NCBI GenBank assembly: GCA_902783735.1
Contig: CACZSE010000010.1
Location: 1 to 6,903 of the forward strand
DNA length: 6,903 nucleotides
Reading direction: 5' to 3'
DNA from: an uncultured Lachnospiraceae bacterium
GTDB lineage: Bacteria > Bacillota > Clostridia > Lachnospirales > Lachnospiraceae
In this document: positions 1 through 5,415 of the stretch, piece by piece
Layout: every line of letters starts with the position of its first letter
Numbering within the stretch: position 1 is the first letter of the stretch
The notes under the pieces: generated by a model
What the model was told of the DNA's origin: nothing
Database searches by the model: none
What the model saw: the letters and a program-made list of their open reading frames with translations, nothing else
Made by a program: the position numbers and the translations under genes

Positions 1-2
1 CG

Positions 3-1091
3 GAAGGGATAGGCATCGGAAACATAGTTGTGAACACCGAGAAACCATTGACCGTTATGGTCAGCGATTCGCTCCTCGGCAAAACCCTTGACGGCCTGGG
101 CAGACCGACGGATGGAAGCACCATACTTGACGGAAAGGCCTATTCTGTAGAAGCGCCGCCGCCGGATCCGATGTCAAGAAAGATCATAGATGAGGTATTG
201 AGTCTGGGAGTCAAAGCGGTGGACGGGCTTCTGACCATAGGTAAGGGACAGCGTATCGGCATATTTGCCGGCTCCGGTGTCGGAAAGTCCACACTCATGG
301 GCATGTTTGCAAGAAATACAAAAGCTGACATCAATGTCATCGCCCTTATCGGAGAGCGAGGCAGAGAAGTGCGAGAGTTCATAGAACGAGACCTCGGCCC
401 GGAAGGCATGAAGCGTTCGGTGGTCGTTGTGGCAACGTCGGACAGACCGGCTCTCGAAAGAAATAAGGCGGCCAAGACCGCGACAGCCATTGCGGAATAT
501 TTCAGAGACCAGGGCAGAGACGTCCTTCTCATGATGGATTCACTTACCCGTTTTTCGATGGCACAAAGAGAGATCGGCCTTGCCGGCGGAGAACCTCCGG
601 TATCGAGAGGATATCCTCCGAGCGTATATTCCGAGATGCCTAAGCTTCTCGAAAGAGCGGGCTGCGATGACAAAGGTTCCATCACCGGTCTTTATACCGT
701 CCTTGTAGACGGTGATGATTTTAACGAACCCATTACCGATACCGCAAGATCCATCCTTGACGGTCATATCATGTTAAACAGAAAACTGGCTCATAAAAAT
801 CACTATCCGGCTATCGATGTACTTCAGTCCATAAGCCGTTGCATGAGTCAGGTCGTTGATAAAGAACACAAAAAGGTCGCAGGAAAACTCAAAAACGTCC
901 TCGCCACCTACAATGACAGCGAAGATCTCATAAACATAGGCGCTTACAAACGAGGCAACAACAAAAACATCGACTACGCAATCGACAAGATCGACGCCGT
1001 AAATGATTTCCTTTTACAGGACACCGACGAGAAATTCGACTACAACGAAAGCCTGCGCCTCATGAAGGAACTCTTTGATGACGCATCTTAA
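3..1091 (+). CDS. fliI: Flagellar protein export ATPase FliI (3' part, start outside window)
   Basis: FliI is the cytoplasmic hexameric ATPase of the flagellar type III export apparatus; it works with FliH and FliJ to deliver rod, hook and filament subunits to the export gate. The open frame enters from the left edge (codons from base 3 read EGIGIGNIVVNTEK), so the GTG at 30 is an internal Val codon and not a start. Counting residues from base 30, the sequence shows LLGKTLDGLGRP at 15-26 (end of the beta-barrel/linker), the Walker A loop GSGVGKST at 81-88, the Walker B strand DVLLMMDSLTR at 164-174, and the F/V-type ATPase signature PPSVYSEMPKLLERAG at 196-211. About 360 residues are present against a usual length near 435-440, so roughly 75-80 N-terminal residues are missing because of the window edge. 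The C-terminus looks complete. Family membership is distinguished from AtpB/AtpD by the flagellar gene context and the FliI-like linker. Confidence 0.97.
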   Translation, partial: EGIGIGNIVVNTEKPLTVMVSDSLLGKTLDGLGRPTDGSTILDGKAYSVEAPPPDPMSRKIIDEVLSLGVKAVDGLLTIGKGQRIGIFAGSGVGKSTLMGMFARNTKADINVIALIGERGREVREFIERDLGPEGMKRSVVVVATSDRPALERNKAAKTATAIAEYFRDQGRDVLLMMDSLTRFSMAQREIGLAGGEPPVSRGYPPSVYSEMPKLLERAGCDDKGSITGLYTVLVDGDDFNEPITDTARSILDGHIMLNRKLAHKNHYPAIDVLQSISRCMSQVVDKEHKKVAGKLKNVLATYNDSEDLINIGAYKRGNNKNIDYAIDKIDAVNDFLLQDTDEKFDYNESLRLMKELFDDAS

Positions 1092-1126
1092 TACAGGAAA
1101 TGGATCATTAGTCTGGCTTGTGTTTC

Positions 1127-1157
1127 CTGACATCATAGACGCAATGGCTTTTATACT
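1127..1157 (+). promoter_or_regulatory. Possible sigma-A-type promoter inside the fliI-fliJ spacer
   Basis: CTGACA at 1127-1132 matches five of six bases of the TTGACA -35 box, and TATACT at 1152-1157 matches five of six of the TATAAT -10 box. The 19-base spacer is longer than the optimal 17. Transcription would start near 1164, just before the structured core, so the element could be made separately from the operon transcript. The -35 box overlaps the 3' arm of the first hairpin. In AT-rich DNA such matches arise easily; this is a weak call. Confidence 0.3.
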
Positions 1158-1199
1158 ATAGACGCTGAAACTTTTCTTGCGTATTGTCTCGGAATTATC

Positions 1200-1376
1200 G
1201 GGACGAAACTGTGACGCAGTGACTTAGAGCGTCTTAGCTTGGCATCGAGACCAAGCAAGCCTTGTACATGGATGTACAAGGCACGGAGCAAATGCCGGGA
1301 TGGCATGTTGCGACGGGTTGCGTCAATATATATAACGTTACGCTGCCAAGCTTAGAGGCTCTTGGAACGAAGTCCC
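1200..1376 (+). ncRNA. Candidate structured RNA with hairpin array and CsrA-like GGA loops
   Basis: GGGAC (1200-1204) can pair with GTCCC (1372-1376) and close a multibranch domain. Inside it are ACTG/CAGT (1208-1211/1217-1220) and GCTTGG/CCAAGC (1237-1242/1251-1256). A perfect 11-bp stem follows (1259-1269/1272-1282; as RNA probably 9 bp with loop AUGGAU). GCAAATGCC pairs with GGCAT-g-TTGC (1288-1296/1302-1311, one bulged G, loop GGGAT). Then come GACG/CGTC (1312-1315/1321-1324) and CCAAG/CTTGG (1346-1350/1361-1365). Two GGA triplets sit in hairpin loops (1270-1272, 1298-1300) and one between hairpins (1285-1287). This layout resembles CsrB/RsmZ-type CsrA-sponge RNAs, and the 1259-1282 hairpin is close to the CsrA SELEX consensus. 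It could instead be a cis-acting mRNA element, or a mobile-element RNA of the HEARO/omega-RNA kind. I recognise no named Rfam family with confidence. Transcript boundaries are unknown. Confidence 0.45.
1259..1282 (+). promoter_or_regulatory. Perfect hairpin with AUGGAU loop; candidate CsrA-binding site
   Basis: The arms GCCTTGTACAT and ATGTACAAGGC are exact inverted repeats with only GG between them; as RNA this folds as a long stem with AUGGAU at the tip. The core GUACAUGGAUGU differs from the established CsrA SELEX consensus RUACARGGAUGU at one position (U in place of R just before GGA). That CsrA binds here is inference. Confidence 0.45.
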
Positions 1377-1458
1377 TGTTGAGGAACGATCATTCCGAAA
1401 CAATAAGAGAAAAGGCAGCGGATCAGAAGTATGCCCCCTGCGGGAAACGGTGGGAAAT

Positions 1459-1944
1459 ATGGCGGTATTTAAGTATAAATTGCAGAATGTCCTGGACATA
1501 AAGTACAGGATGGAGGATCAGGCAAGGGCGGTGTTCGGAGCTGCCCAGGCGAAGTTAAATGAAGAGGAAGCGATAAGAGATCATCTGATAGAACGTCGCA
1601 TAGCATATGAGACCAGAGGCAGGAAACTGCGAGAAGAGATTTTAAACCCGGATGAAATGCGGGACAATGACAGGGCTGTGGAGAATATCAGGGGACAGAT
1701 AAAAGAACAGGAAAAGAACGTGGAGGCAGCTCGCAAGGAAGTTGATAAGGCCAGGGAGCTTTTGACCGATGCGATGCAGGAAAGAAAGATCCACGAAAAG
1801 CTTAAGGAGAACAGCTTCGAAGAATTTAAGCAGGAGATAAATGCTGCGGAGAGTAAAGAAGTCGATGAACTTGTAAGCTATACATACGGAGAGAGGATCA
1901 AAACGGAAAATAACCGCGTAAAGGATAACAGTAACGATGGCTAA
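1459..1944 (+). CDS. fliJ: Flagellar export protein FliJ
   Basis: FliJ is a small cytoplasmic coiled-coil protein that inserts in the centre of the FliI hexamer, links it to the FlhA gate and helps recycle export chaperones. The 161-residue product begins MAVFKYKLQNVLDIKYRMED, the typical FliJ N-terminus (F-x-Y-x-L-x-x-V-L-x-x-K). It continues as an almost uninterrupted charged coiled coil to about residue 140, ending in a polar tail. Length is normal (about 145-160). ATG 1459 is preferred because the FliJ motif starts right there; GTG 1450 would add only three residues. The Shine-Dalgarno is weak (GGTGG at 1449-1453) compared with the AGGAGG sites of fliK and flgD. The gene follows the unusual structured spacer and overlaps the next gene by 8 bases, suggesting translational coupling. 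The identification rests on the motif, coiled-coil character and position after fliI. Confidence 0.93.
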   Translation: MAVFKYKLQNVLDIKYRMEDQARAVFGAAQAKLNEEEAIRDHLIERRIAYETRGRKLREEILNPDEMRDNDRAVENIRGQIKEQEKNVEAARKEVDKARELLTDAMQERKIHEKLKENSFEEFKQEINAAESKEVDELVSYTYGERIKTENNRVKDNSNDG

Positions 1945-2809
1945 AGAACCAATGGATCCCGAAGTTGCGAAACTCAAAGAGAGTCAGAAGCAATTTAAGG
2001 AAGATCAGAAAAAAGAAAAAAGAGAACAGAAGGCCAGAAAGAAAGAGGCAAAGAAAAGAGCCAAGGAACTGGCGGATGAAGAAGCAAGGATCATGGACGA
2101 TGATGGAGGCGGCATACCTGTCTTCATTACCACGGTCATTATCATACTAGTGTGGGTTGCCATACTGTGTGCTCTGGTAAAACTCGATGTCGGAGGCTTC
2201 GGCTCGGGAGTGCTCGCACCGGTACTTAAAAATGTGCCGGTAGTCAATAAGATACTGCCCGACAGTGTTTTTGAAGATGATGGAGAGTATGTGGATGTAT
2301 CGGGATACTCATCGCTTAAAGATGCTGTAAGAGAGGTTGAGGATCTTAAGGCCCAGGTCAGCAGGCTGAGTGAAGACAATACCAGAAAAGATGAGGTCAT
2401 AGCCACTCAGACGGAAGAAATACAGAGACTTCGTACCTTTGAAGATAAGCAGGTGGAATTTGAACGCATCAAGACCGAGTTTTATAACGAGGTTGTCTAT
2501 GCCGAAAAAGGACCCGGCGCGGAGGAATATGTAAAATATTATGAGCAGATGGATCCCGCGACCGCGGAAGCTCTCTATAAACAGGTCATTGTAAAGCAGC
2601 AGGAGGACGAGCTTGTAAAGAATTACGCTCAGGCATATTCGGAGATGAAGCCCAAAGAAGCTGCGGGTATCTTTGAAAATATGACCGATAACCTCGATCT
2701 TGCCGCAAAGATACTCTGGCAGATGGATCCGGATGCAAGAGGAAAGATACTCGGTGTCATGGACAAGGAAGTGGCGGCCAGACTCACAAAGATCATGGAT
2801 CCGGAATAA
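1937..2809 (+). CDS. MotE/YlxF-like membrane protein with MgtE-N/FliG-like C-terminal repeats
   Basis: The 290-residue protein has three parts. Residues 1-55 are extremely rich in Lys, Arg and Glu and presumably cytoplasmic. Residues 60-82 form one hydrophobic membrane segment (IPVFITTVIIILVWVAILCA). The rest lies outside the membrane, with a coiled coil at about 125-180 and helical repeats at about 195-288. These repeats carry the phrases MDPATAEALY, MKPKEAAGIFENM and MDPDARGKILGVMDKEVAARL, typical of the MgtE intracellular N-domain fold shared with FliG and MotE. Genes of this type sit between fliJ and fliK in many Firmicutes (ylxF in Bacillus). By analogy with MotE it may act as a chaperone or stator-related factor outside the membrane, but its role in Gram-positives is not settled. 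It is not a magnesium transporter: the MgtE channel domain is absent. The start ATG lies inside the fliJ stop region (ATGGCTAA); a weak AAGGAT site lies upstream at 1921-1926. Met-6 is a possible alternative start. Confidence 0.85.
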   Translation: MAKEPMDPEVAKLKESQKQFKEDQKKEKREQKARKKEAKKRAKELADEEARIMDDDGGGIPVFITTVIIILVWVAILCALVKLDVGGFGSGVLAPVLKNVPVVNKILPDSVFEDDGEYVDVSGYSSLKDAVREVEDLKAQVSRLSEDNTRKDEVIATQTEEIQRLRTFEDKQVEFERIKTEFYNEVVYAEKGPGAEEYVKYYEQMDPATAEALYKQVIVKQQEDELVKNYAQAYSEMKPKEAAGIFENMTDNLDLAAKILWQMDPDARGKILGVMDKEVAARLTKIMDPE

Positions 2810-2883
2810 TGTGCTAAGCTTTTTGAGATTACGACCGAAATATATATTGTAATTATTTTGTGACCATGAAAGGAGGGCGATAT
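2810..2883 (+). other. AT-rich spacer with the fliK ribosome binding site and a weak promoter-like match
   Basis: A 74-base AT-rich gap. AGGAGGG at 2871-2877 lies 6 bases before ATG 2884 and decides the fliK start. TTGAGA (2823-2828) and TATTGT (2845-2850), 16 bases apart, are a poor sigma-A-like pair. No terminator hairpin with a U-tract is seen. The promoter reading is weak and could be chance in such AT-rich sequence. Confidence 0.3.
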
Positions 2884-4176
2884 ATGACGACGGGATCTGT
2901 TTCAAAGATAAATCCCATCAACGAGCTCACAGGAATGGCCCGCTCCCGCACAAAAGGGAATGTTGCAGACAACTTTTCGGATGTACTTAAAAGCAGCAGC
3001 GACCAGACACAGGGAACGGACAGCAGTTCAAACAAACAGCCTCAGAATAAGGTTGAGAACAAGCAGGATGCTAAAAAGATAGAAAATAATGATAACAAGG
3101 ATGTGAAGACGACCGCAAAAGAGTCAAAGACCGATGCTTCCAAGGCAGAAACTGATGTAAATGAGGAAGTAAATAAGGTTGATGAGGCTGCATTTGAGGC
3201 AGCAGCTCAGATGGTGCAGACGGTAGCACAGGTGTTGGATACAGATGTGGCGCAGGTAGATGAGGCGCTCGAGATCCTGGATTTGGAGACGATCGATCTT
3301 TTGGACAGCACCAACATACCGATGGTAGTGGTTGAAGTAACACAATCTGAAGATAGCACGGCGATCATGACAGATGAGAATCTGTTCGCCGACGTAAAAG
3401 AGATCCAAAATCAGGCGGATGCCATGATGGAAGGACTCGAGAAAGAACTTGGTATCCCCAAAGAAGATATCAAGGCAGCTTTAGCGGAATTAAAAGAAGA
3501 AAAGCCTCAGGTGGTAACCGATGCTGATGAGAATCTGCAGACAGTACAGAATAACACAGAGGAACCGCAGTTAAAGGTAGACAAAAAAGATGCCTCACAG
3601 ACCGGACAGAACGGTGCTGAAAACCAGATGAACTGGACACAGAGCGTCGTGGACGGCATTAAGGCGGCAGCGACAGAAGCAACAGCCGAACCCGAAACGG
3701 TCTACAGCACGGACATGGAGCACATTTACGAACAGGTCAATGAAAGCCTTAAGTTGAACATGACCGAAGATATGATGGAGATGGAGATGAACTTACATCC
3801 CGCAAGTCTTGGCAATGTCCGCATACAGGTAGCCGCAAGAGACGGCGTTGTTACCGCAAACTTTACCACACAGAACGAGCAGGTTAAGGCAGTTTTGGAA
3901 GCCCAGATCGTAGAACTCAAAGAGACCATGAACGAGCAGGGCATAAAAGTGGAAGCGATAGAAGTAAATGTTGCAGCGCATGCGTTTGAAGAGAATCTCA
4001 GCAAAGAAGGAGACAATTCTTCGGACTACGAATCACGCGGGGCGAAAAAAAGAAGAAGCATCAATCTTAACGAAATCGATGATATTGACGATATAGATAA
4101 TGATGGCGACGATGAGATAAGGATCGCACGTGAGATGATGATGCACAACGGAACAACAGTAGATTACATGGCATAA
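2884..4176 (+). CDS. fliK: Flagellar hook-length control protein FliK
   Basis: FliK is exported during hook growth, acts as a molecular ruler, and then contacts FlhB to switch export from hook to filament substrates. The 430-residue product has the expected two halves. The N-terminal part is low-complexity and rich in Gln, Asn, Lys, Asp and Glu (about 1-100), with acidic helical stretches to about 280. The conserved C-terminal Flg_hook domain lies at about 290-363, with the core MNLHPASLGNVRIQVAARDG at 301-320 and the following LEAQIVELKETMNEQGIKVEAIEV helices and strand. A charged tail follows: KKRRS at 388-392, then a run dominated by Asp and Ile at 398-411. ATG 2884 is chosen because AGGAGGG lies just upstream; the in-frame GTG at 2860 would read through that site. 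flgD follows after 19 bases. The N-terminal half is not conserved in the family, so the call rests on the C-terminal domain and the position before flgD. Confidence 0.92.
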   Translation: MTTGSVSKINPINELTGMARSRTKGNVADNFSDVLKSSSDQTQGTDSSSNKQPQNKVENKQDAKKIENNDNKDVKTTAKESKTDASKAETDVNEEVNKVDEAAFEAAAQMVQTVAQVLDTDVAQVDEALEILDLETIDLLDSTNIPMVVVEVTQSEDSTAIMTDENLFADVKEIQNQADAMMEGLEKELGIPKEDIKAALAELKEEKPQVVTDADENLQTVQNNTEEPQLKVDKKDASQTGQNGAENQMNWTQSVVDGIKAAATEATAEPETVYSTDMEHIYEQVNESLKLNMTEDMMEMEMNLHPASLGNVRIQVAARDGVVTANFTTQNEQVKAVLEAQIVELKETMNEQGIKVEAIEVNVAAHAFEENLSKEGDNSSDYESRGAKKRRSINLNEIDDIDDIDNDGDDEIRIAREMMMHNGTTVDYMA

Positions 4177-4195
4177 ACGGCAAAAGGAGGTATGT

Positions 4196-4900
4196 ATGAG
4201 TTCAATCGCAAATGTGGTTAACGGGCAATTAACCAACAACTCAACATCGGCCGCATCCGTGAACAAAGCAGTGGAAGCATCCAACAAACAGGCAGGCGGA
4301 GCTCTCGATAAGGATGCATTCTTAAAGCTTCTGGTCACACAGATGAAATATCAGGATCCTCTCGAACCTACAGACAATACGGAGTATGTATCACAGCTTG
4401 CAACATTCTCCGAACTTGAAGAAATGCAGAACATGAGTGCAAGCCTCGGAAAACAGAATGCATCTTCACTGATAGGACAGTATGTATACATTGAGGAAAC
4501 GGATTCGACAGGCAACACAAAGATGATTGAAGGAACGGTTGATTATGTTTCATTTTCAGGAAGCAAGACCTACCTTTCGATCGAAGGAACACTTTATAAC
4601 TATGACGATCTTGTATCTGTAGCCGATGCGGATTACACACTCGCAGTTAAACTGGCGGATACATTTGCCGCAGAGATATCGAAATTACCGGCTCTTTCGG
4701 CACTCACGAAAGACAATCTCGAAACTGTCGGCAGCATAGTTACCGCATACAGCAACATGACCACTTATCAGAAATCCTTCATAAATGAGGATGTTTCAAA
4801 GCTTTACAACGAATATGCACAGTGGTACATGACTCAGATGAAAGAATTAAACTCTGAAGGGCAGGATGCATCGGACGGCGATGATTCGTCCATAGCATAA
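4196..4900 (+). CDS. flgD: Flagellar hook capping protein FlgD with extra C-terminal helical domain
   Basis: FlgD forms the scaffold cap at the tip of the growing hook and guides FlgE polymerisation; it is discarded when the hook is finished. The FlgD signature is clear at about 37-80: LDKDAFLKLLVTQMKYQDPL, then TDNTEYVSQLATFSELEEMQN. A small beta-rich section at about 92-147 (GQYVYIEETDSTG, MIEGTVDYVSF, YLSIEGTLYNYDDLVSV) corresponds to the short FlgD core of Clostridia. Residues about 148-217 are an added, mostly helical region not typical of FlgD (ISKLPALSALTKDNLETVGS, then IVTAYSNMTTYQKSFIN); it ends in an acidic Asp/Ser tail. ATG 4196 has GGAGG at 4186-4190 five bases upstream; the out-of-frame ATG at 4192 is ignored. 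The next gene follows after 24 bases. The FlgD call is secure from the N-terminal motif and the context; the function of the extension is unknown. Confidence 0.95.
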   Translation: MSSIANVVNGQLTNNSTSAASVNKAVEASNKQAGGALDKDAFLKLLVTQMKYQDPLEPTDNTEYVSQLATFSELEEMQNMSASLGKQNASSLIGQYVYIEETDSTGNTKMIEGTVDYVSFSGSKTYLSIEGTLYNYDDLVSVADADYTLAVKLADTFAAEISKLPALSALTKDNLETVGSIVTAYSNMTTYQKSFINEDVSKLYNEYAQWYMTQMKELNSEGQDASDGDDSSIA

Positions 4901-4924
4901 AAAGCTAAGATGGGAGGAAAGAAT

Positions 4925-5326
4925 ATGGATATAACACATGAAAGCTTCCTTTCCACCGAACAGATAAGGGACAGGTTCCTGACAAACAAAAATGTCGATA
5001 CAAAGAATAAAGCAAATGACACAGCTTCTTTTAAAGACATTTTGGATAAGGCGAATAAAGCCAATGAGCAGGGAAGCGTAAAGTTCTCCAAGCATGCATC
5101 GGACAGGCTGGCTACCAGGGACATCGTTTTGGACGATTCGCAGATAGACAGACTAAACGACGGCATAGCAAGGGCTGAGATGAAAGGAATCAAGGAATCG
5201 CTTGTGATCATGGACAAGATGGCGTTTATAGTAAACGTAAAGAGTGCCACGGTGGTCACGGCACTGGATTCAACAACTGGCACGGAACAGGTATTTACCA
5301 ATATAGACGGAGCGGTAATCATATAA
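4925..5326 (+). CDS. Small flagellar operon protein, TIGR02530 type
   Basis: This is a 133-residue soluble protein with no signal peptide or membrane segment. Its core is SVKFSKHASDRLATRDIVLD (about 51-70), then a helix DDSQIDRLNDGIARAEMKGIKESLVIM and strands MAFIVNVKSATVVTALD and EQVFTNIDGAVII at the C-terminus. The phrase FSKHAxxRLxxR followed by the xAFIVxVxxxTVVTAxD strand is the hallmark of the 'flagellar operon protein' family (TIGR02530) found between flgD and flgE in Clostridia, Bacilli and spirochaetes. The biochemical role is not established; the constant position between the hook cap and hook genes suggests a role in hook assembly or control of it. ATG 4925 is preferred because GGAGG at 4913-4917 sits seven bases upstream, whereas the in-frame ATG at 4910 would lie ahead of that site. 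The first 45 residues are polar and variable. Confidence 0.85.
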   Translation: MDITHESFLSTEQIRDRFLTNKNVDTKNKANDTASFKDILDKANKANEQGSVKFSKHASDRLATRDIVLDDSQIDRLNDGIARAEMKGIKESLVIMDKMAFIVNVKSATVVTALDSTTGTEQVFTNIDGAVII

Positions 5327-5415
5327 GGTCGGACCTCACAAGGAGACCCGCGATATCGGAATGACGGAAGATATCGGGACCGCCCGTTATACAAATGATT
5401 TGGAGGGCAAATATT
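5327..5415 (+). promoter_or_regulatory. GGA-rich hairpin leader of flgE; candidate CsrA-controlled 5' region
   Basis: This 89-base gap contains CGATATC (5351-5357) paired with GATATCG (5370-5376) around the 12-base loop GGAATGACGGAA, which exposes two GGA triplets. The stem can be extended by two C-G pairs (5348-5349 with 5377-5378) with G5350 bulged. Further GGA triplets lie at 5331, 5342, 5377 and within the Shine-Dalgarno GGAGG (5402-5406, nine bases before ATG 5416). That makes six GGA and no TCC in 89 bases. CsrA typically represses by binding one GGA in a hairpin loop and another in the Shine-Dalgarno, as described for the Bacillus subtilis hag leader. CsrA control here is inference from this arrangement. 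Confidence 0.45.

Larger units (their letters stand above)
1092..1458 (+). other. Long fliI-fliJ spacer, structured and GGA-rich, no convincing protein gene
   Basis: This gap of 367 bases is out of character for an operon whose other junctions are 89 bases or less, one of them an overlap. It holds many inverted repeats, a possible promoter near 1127-1157 and eleven GGA triplets up to base 1449 against three TCC on the same strand. The first hairpin pairs CAGGAAA (1094-1100) with TTTCCTG (1123-1129) around a 22-base loop that contains AUGGAU. ACGCAA (1139-1144) can pair with TTGCGT (1177-1182). The core from 1200 to 1376 is listed separately. Downstream, GGAA (1383-1386) can pair with TTCC (1393-1396), and GCAG (1414-1417) with CTGC (1438-1441). 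No U-run follows any stem, so no intrinsic terminator is seen and readthrough into fliJ is expected. The only sizeable + strand frame overlaps fliJ and lacks a ribosome binding site. Confidence 0.75.

Noticed and set aside
30..32. GTG at 30 as the start of fliI
   Set aside because: The frame is open to the left edge with typical FliI residues, and about 75 conserved N-terminal residues would be missing if it started here.
140..767. Minus-strand open frames opposite fliI (and similar ones opposite the MotE-like gene, fliK, flgD and the TIGR02530-type gene)
   Set aside because: They lie antisense to well-supported genes, have no ribosome binding sites and show no recognisable domains.
1094..1129. 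Intrinsic terminator after fliI (CAGGAAA/TTTCCTG stem)
   Set aside because: The stem is AT-weak with a 22-base loop and is followed by ACATCATAG, not a U-tract.
1092..1458. Remnant of an IS200/IS605 or IscB/HEARO-type element (the phrase GGAACGAAGTCCC at 1364-1376 recalled transposon right ends)
   Set aside because: No transposase or nuclease gene fragment is visible and I cannot align the region to a known end or omega-RNA from memory. Kept only as an alternative to be tested by an Infernal/Rfam search.
1092..1458. CRISPR array, tRNA or group II intron in the spacer
   Set aside because: There are no regularly spaced direct repeats, no cloverleaf with T-loop GGTTCGA, and no domain V motif or reverse transcriptase.
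1262..1501. Possible 79-residue + strand gene beginning in the hairpin 1259-1282 (MYMDVQGTEQMPGWHVATGC...)
   Set aside because: It has no ribosome binding site, starts in a perfect stem, overlaps fliJ by about 40 bases in another frame, and shows no protein-like domain. The open frame seems a by-product of the structured RNA.
1965..2150. 61-residue + strand frame inside the MotE-like gene
   Set aside because: It is the out-of-frame reading of the Lys/Arg-rich N-terminal region of a better supported gene.
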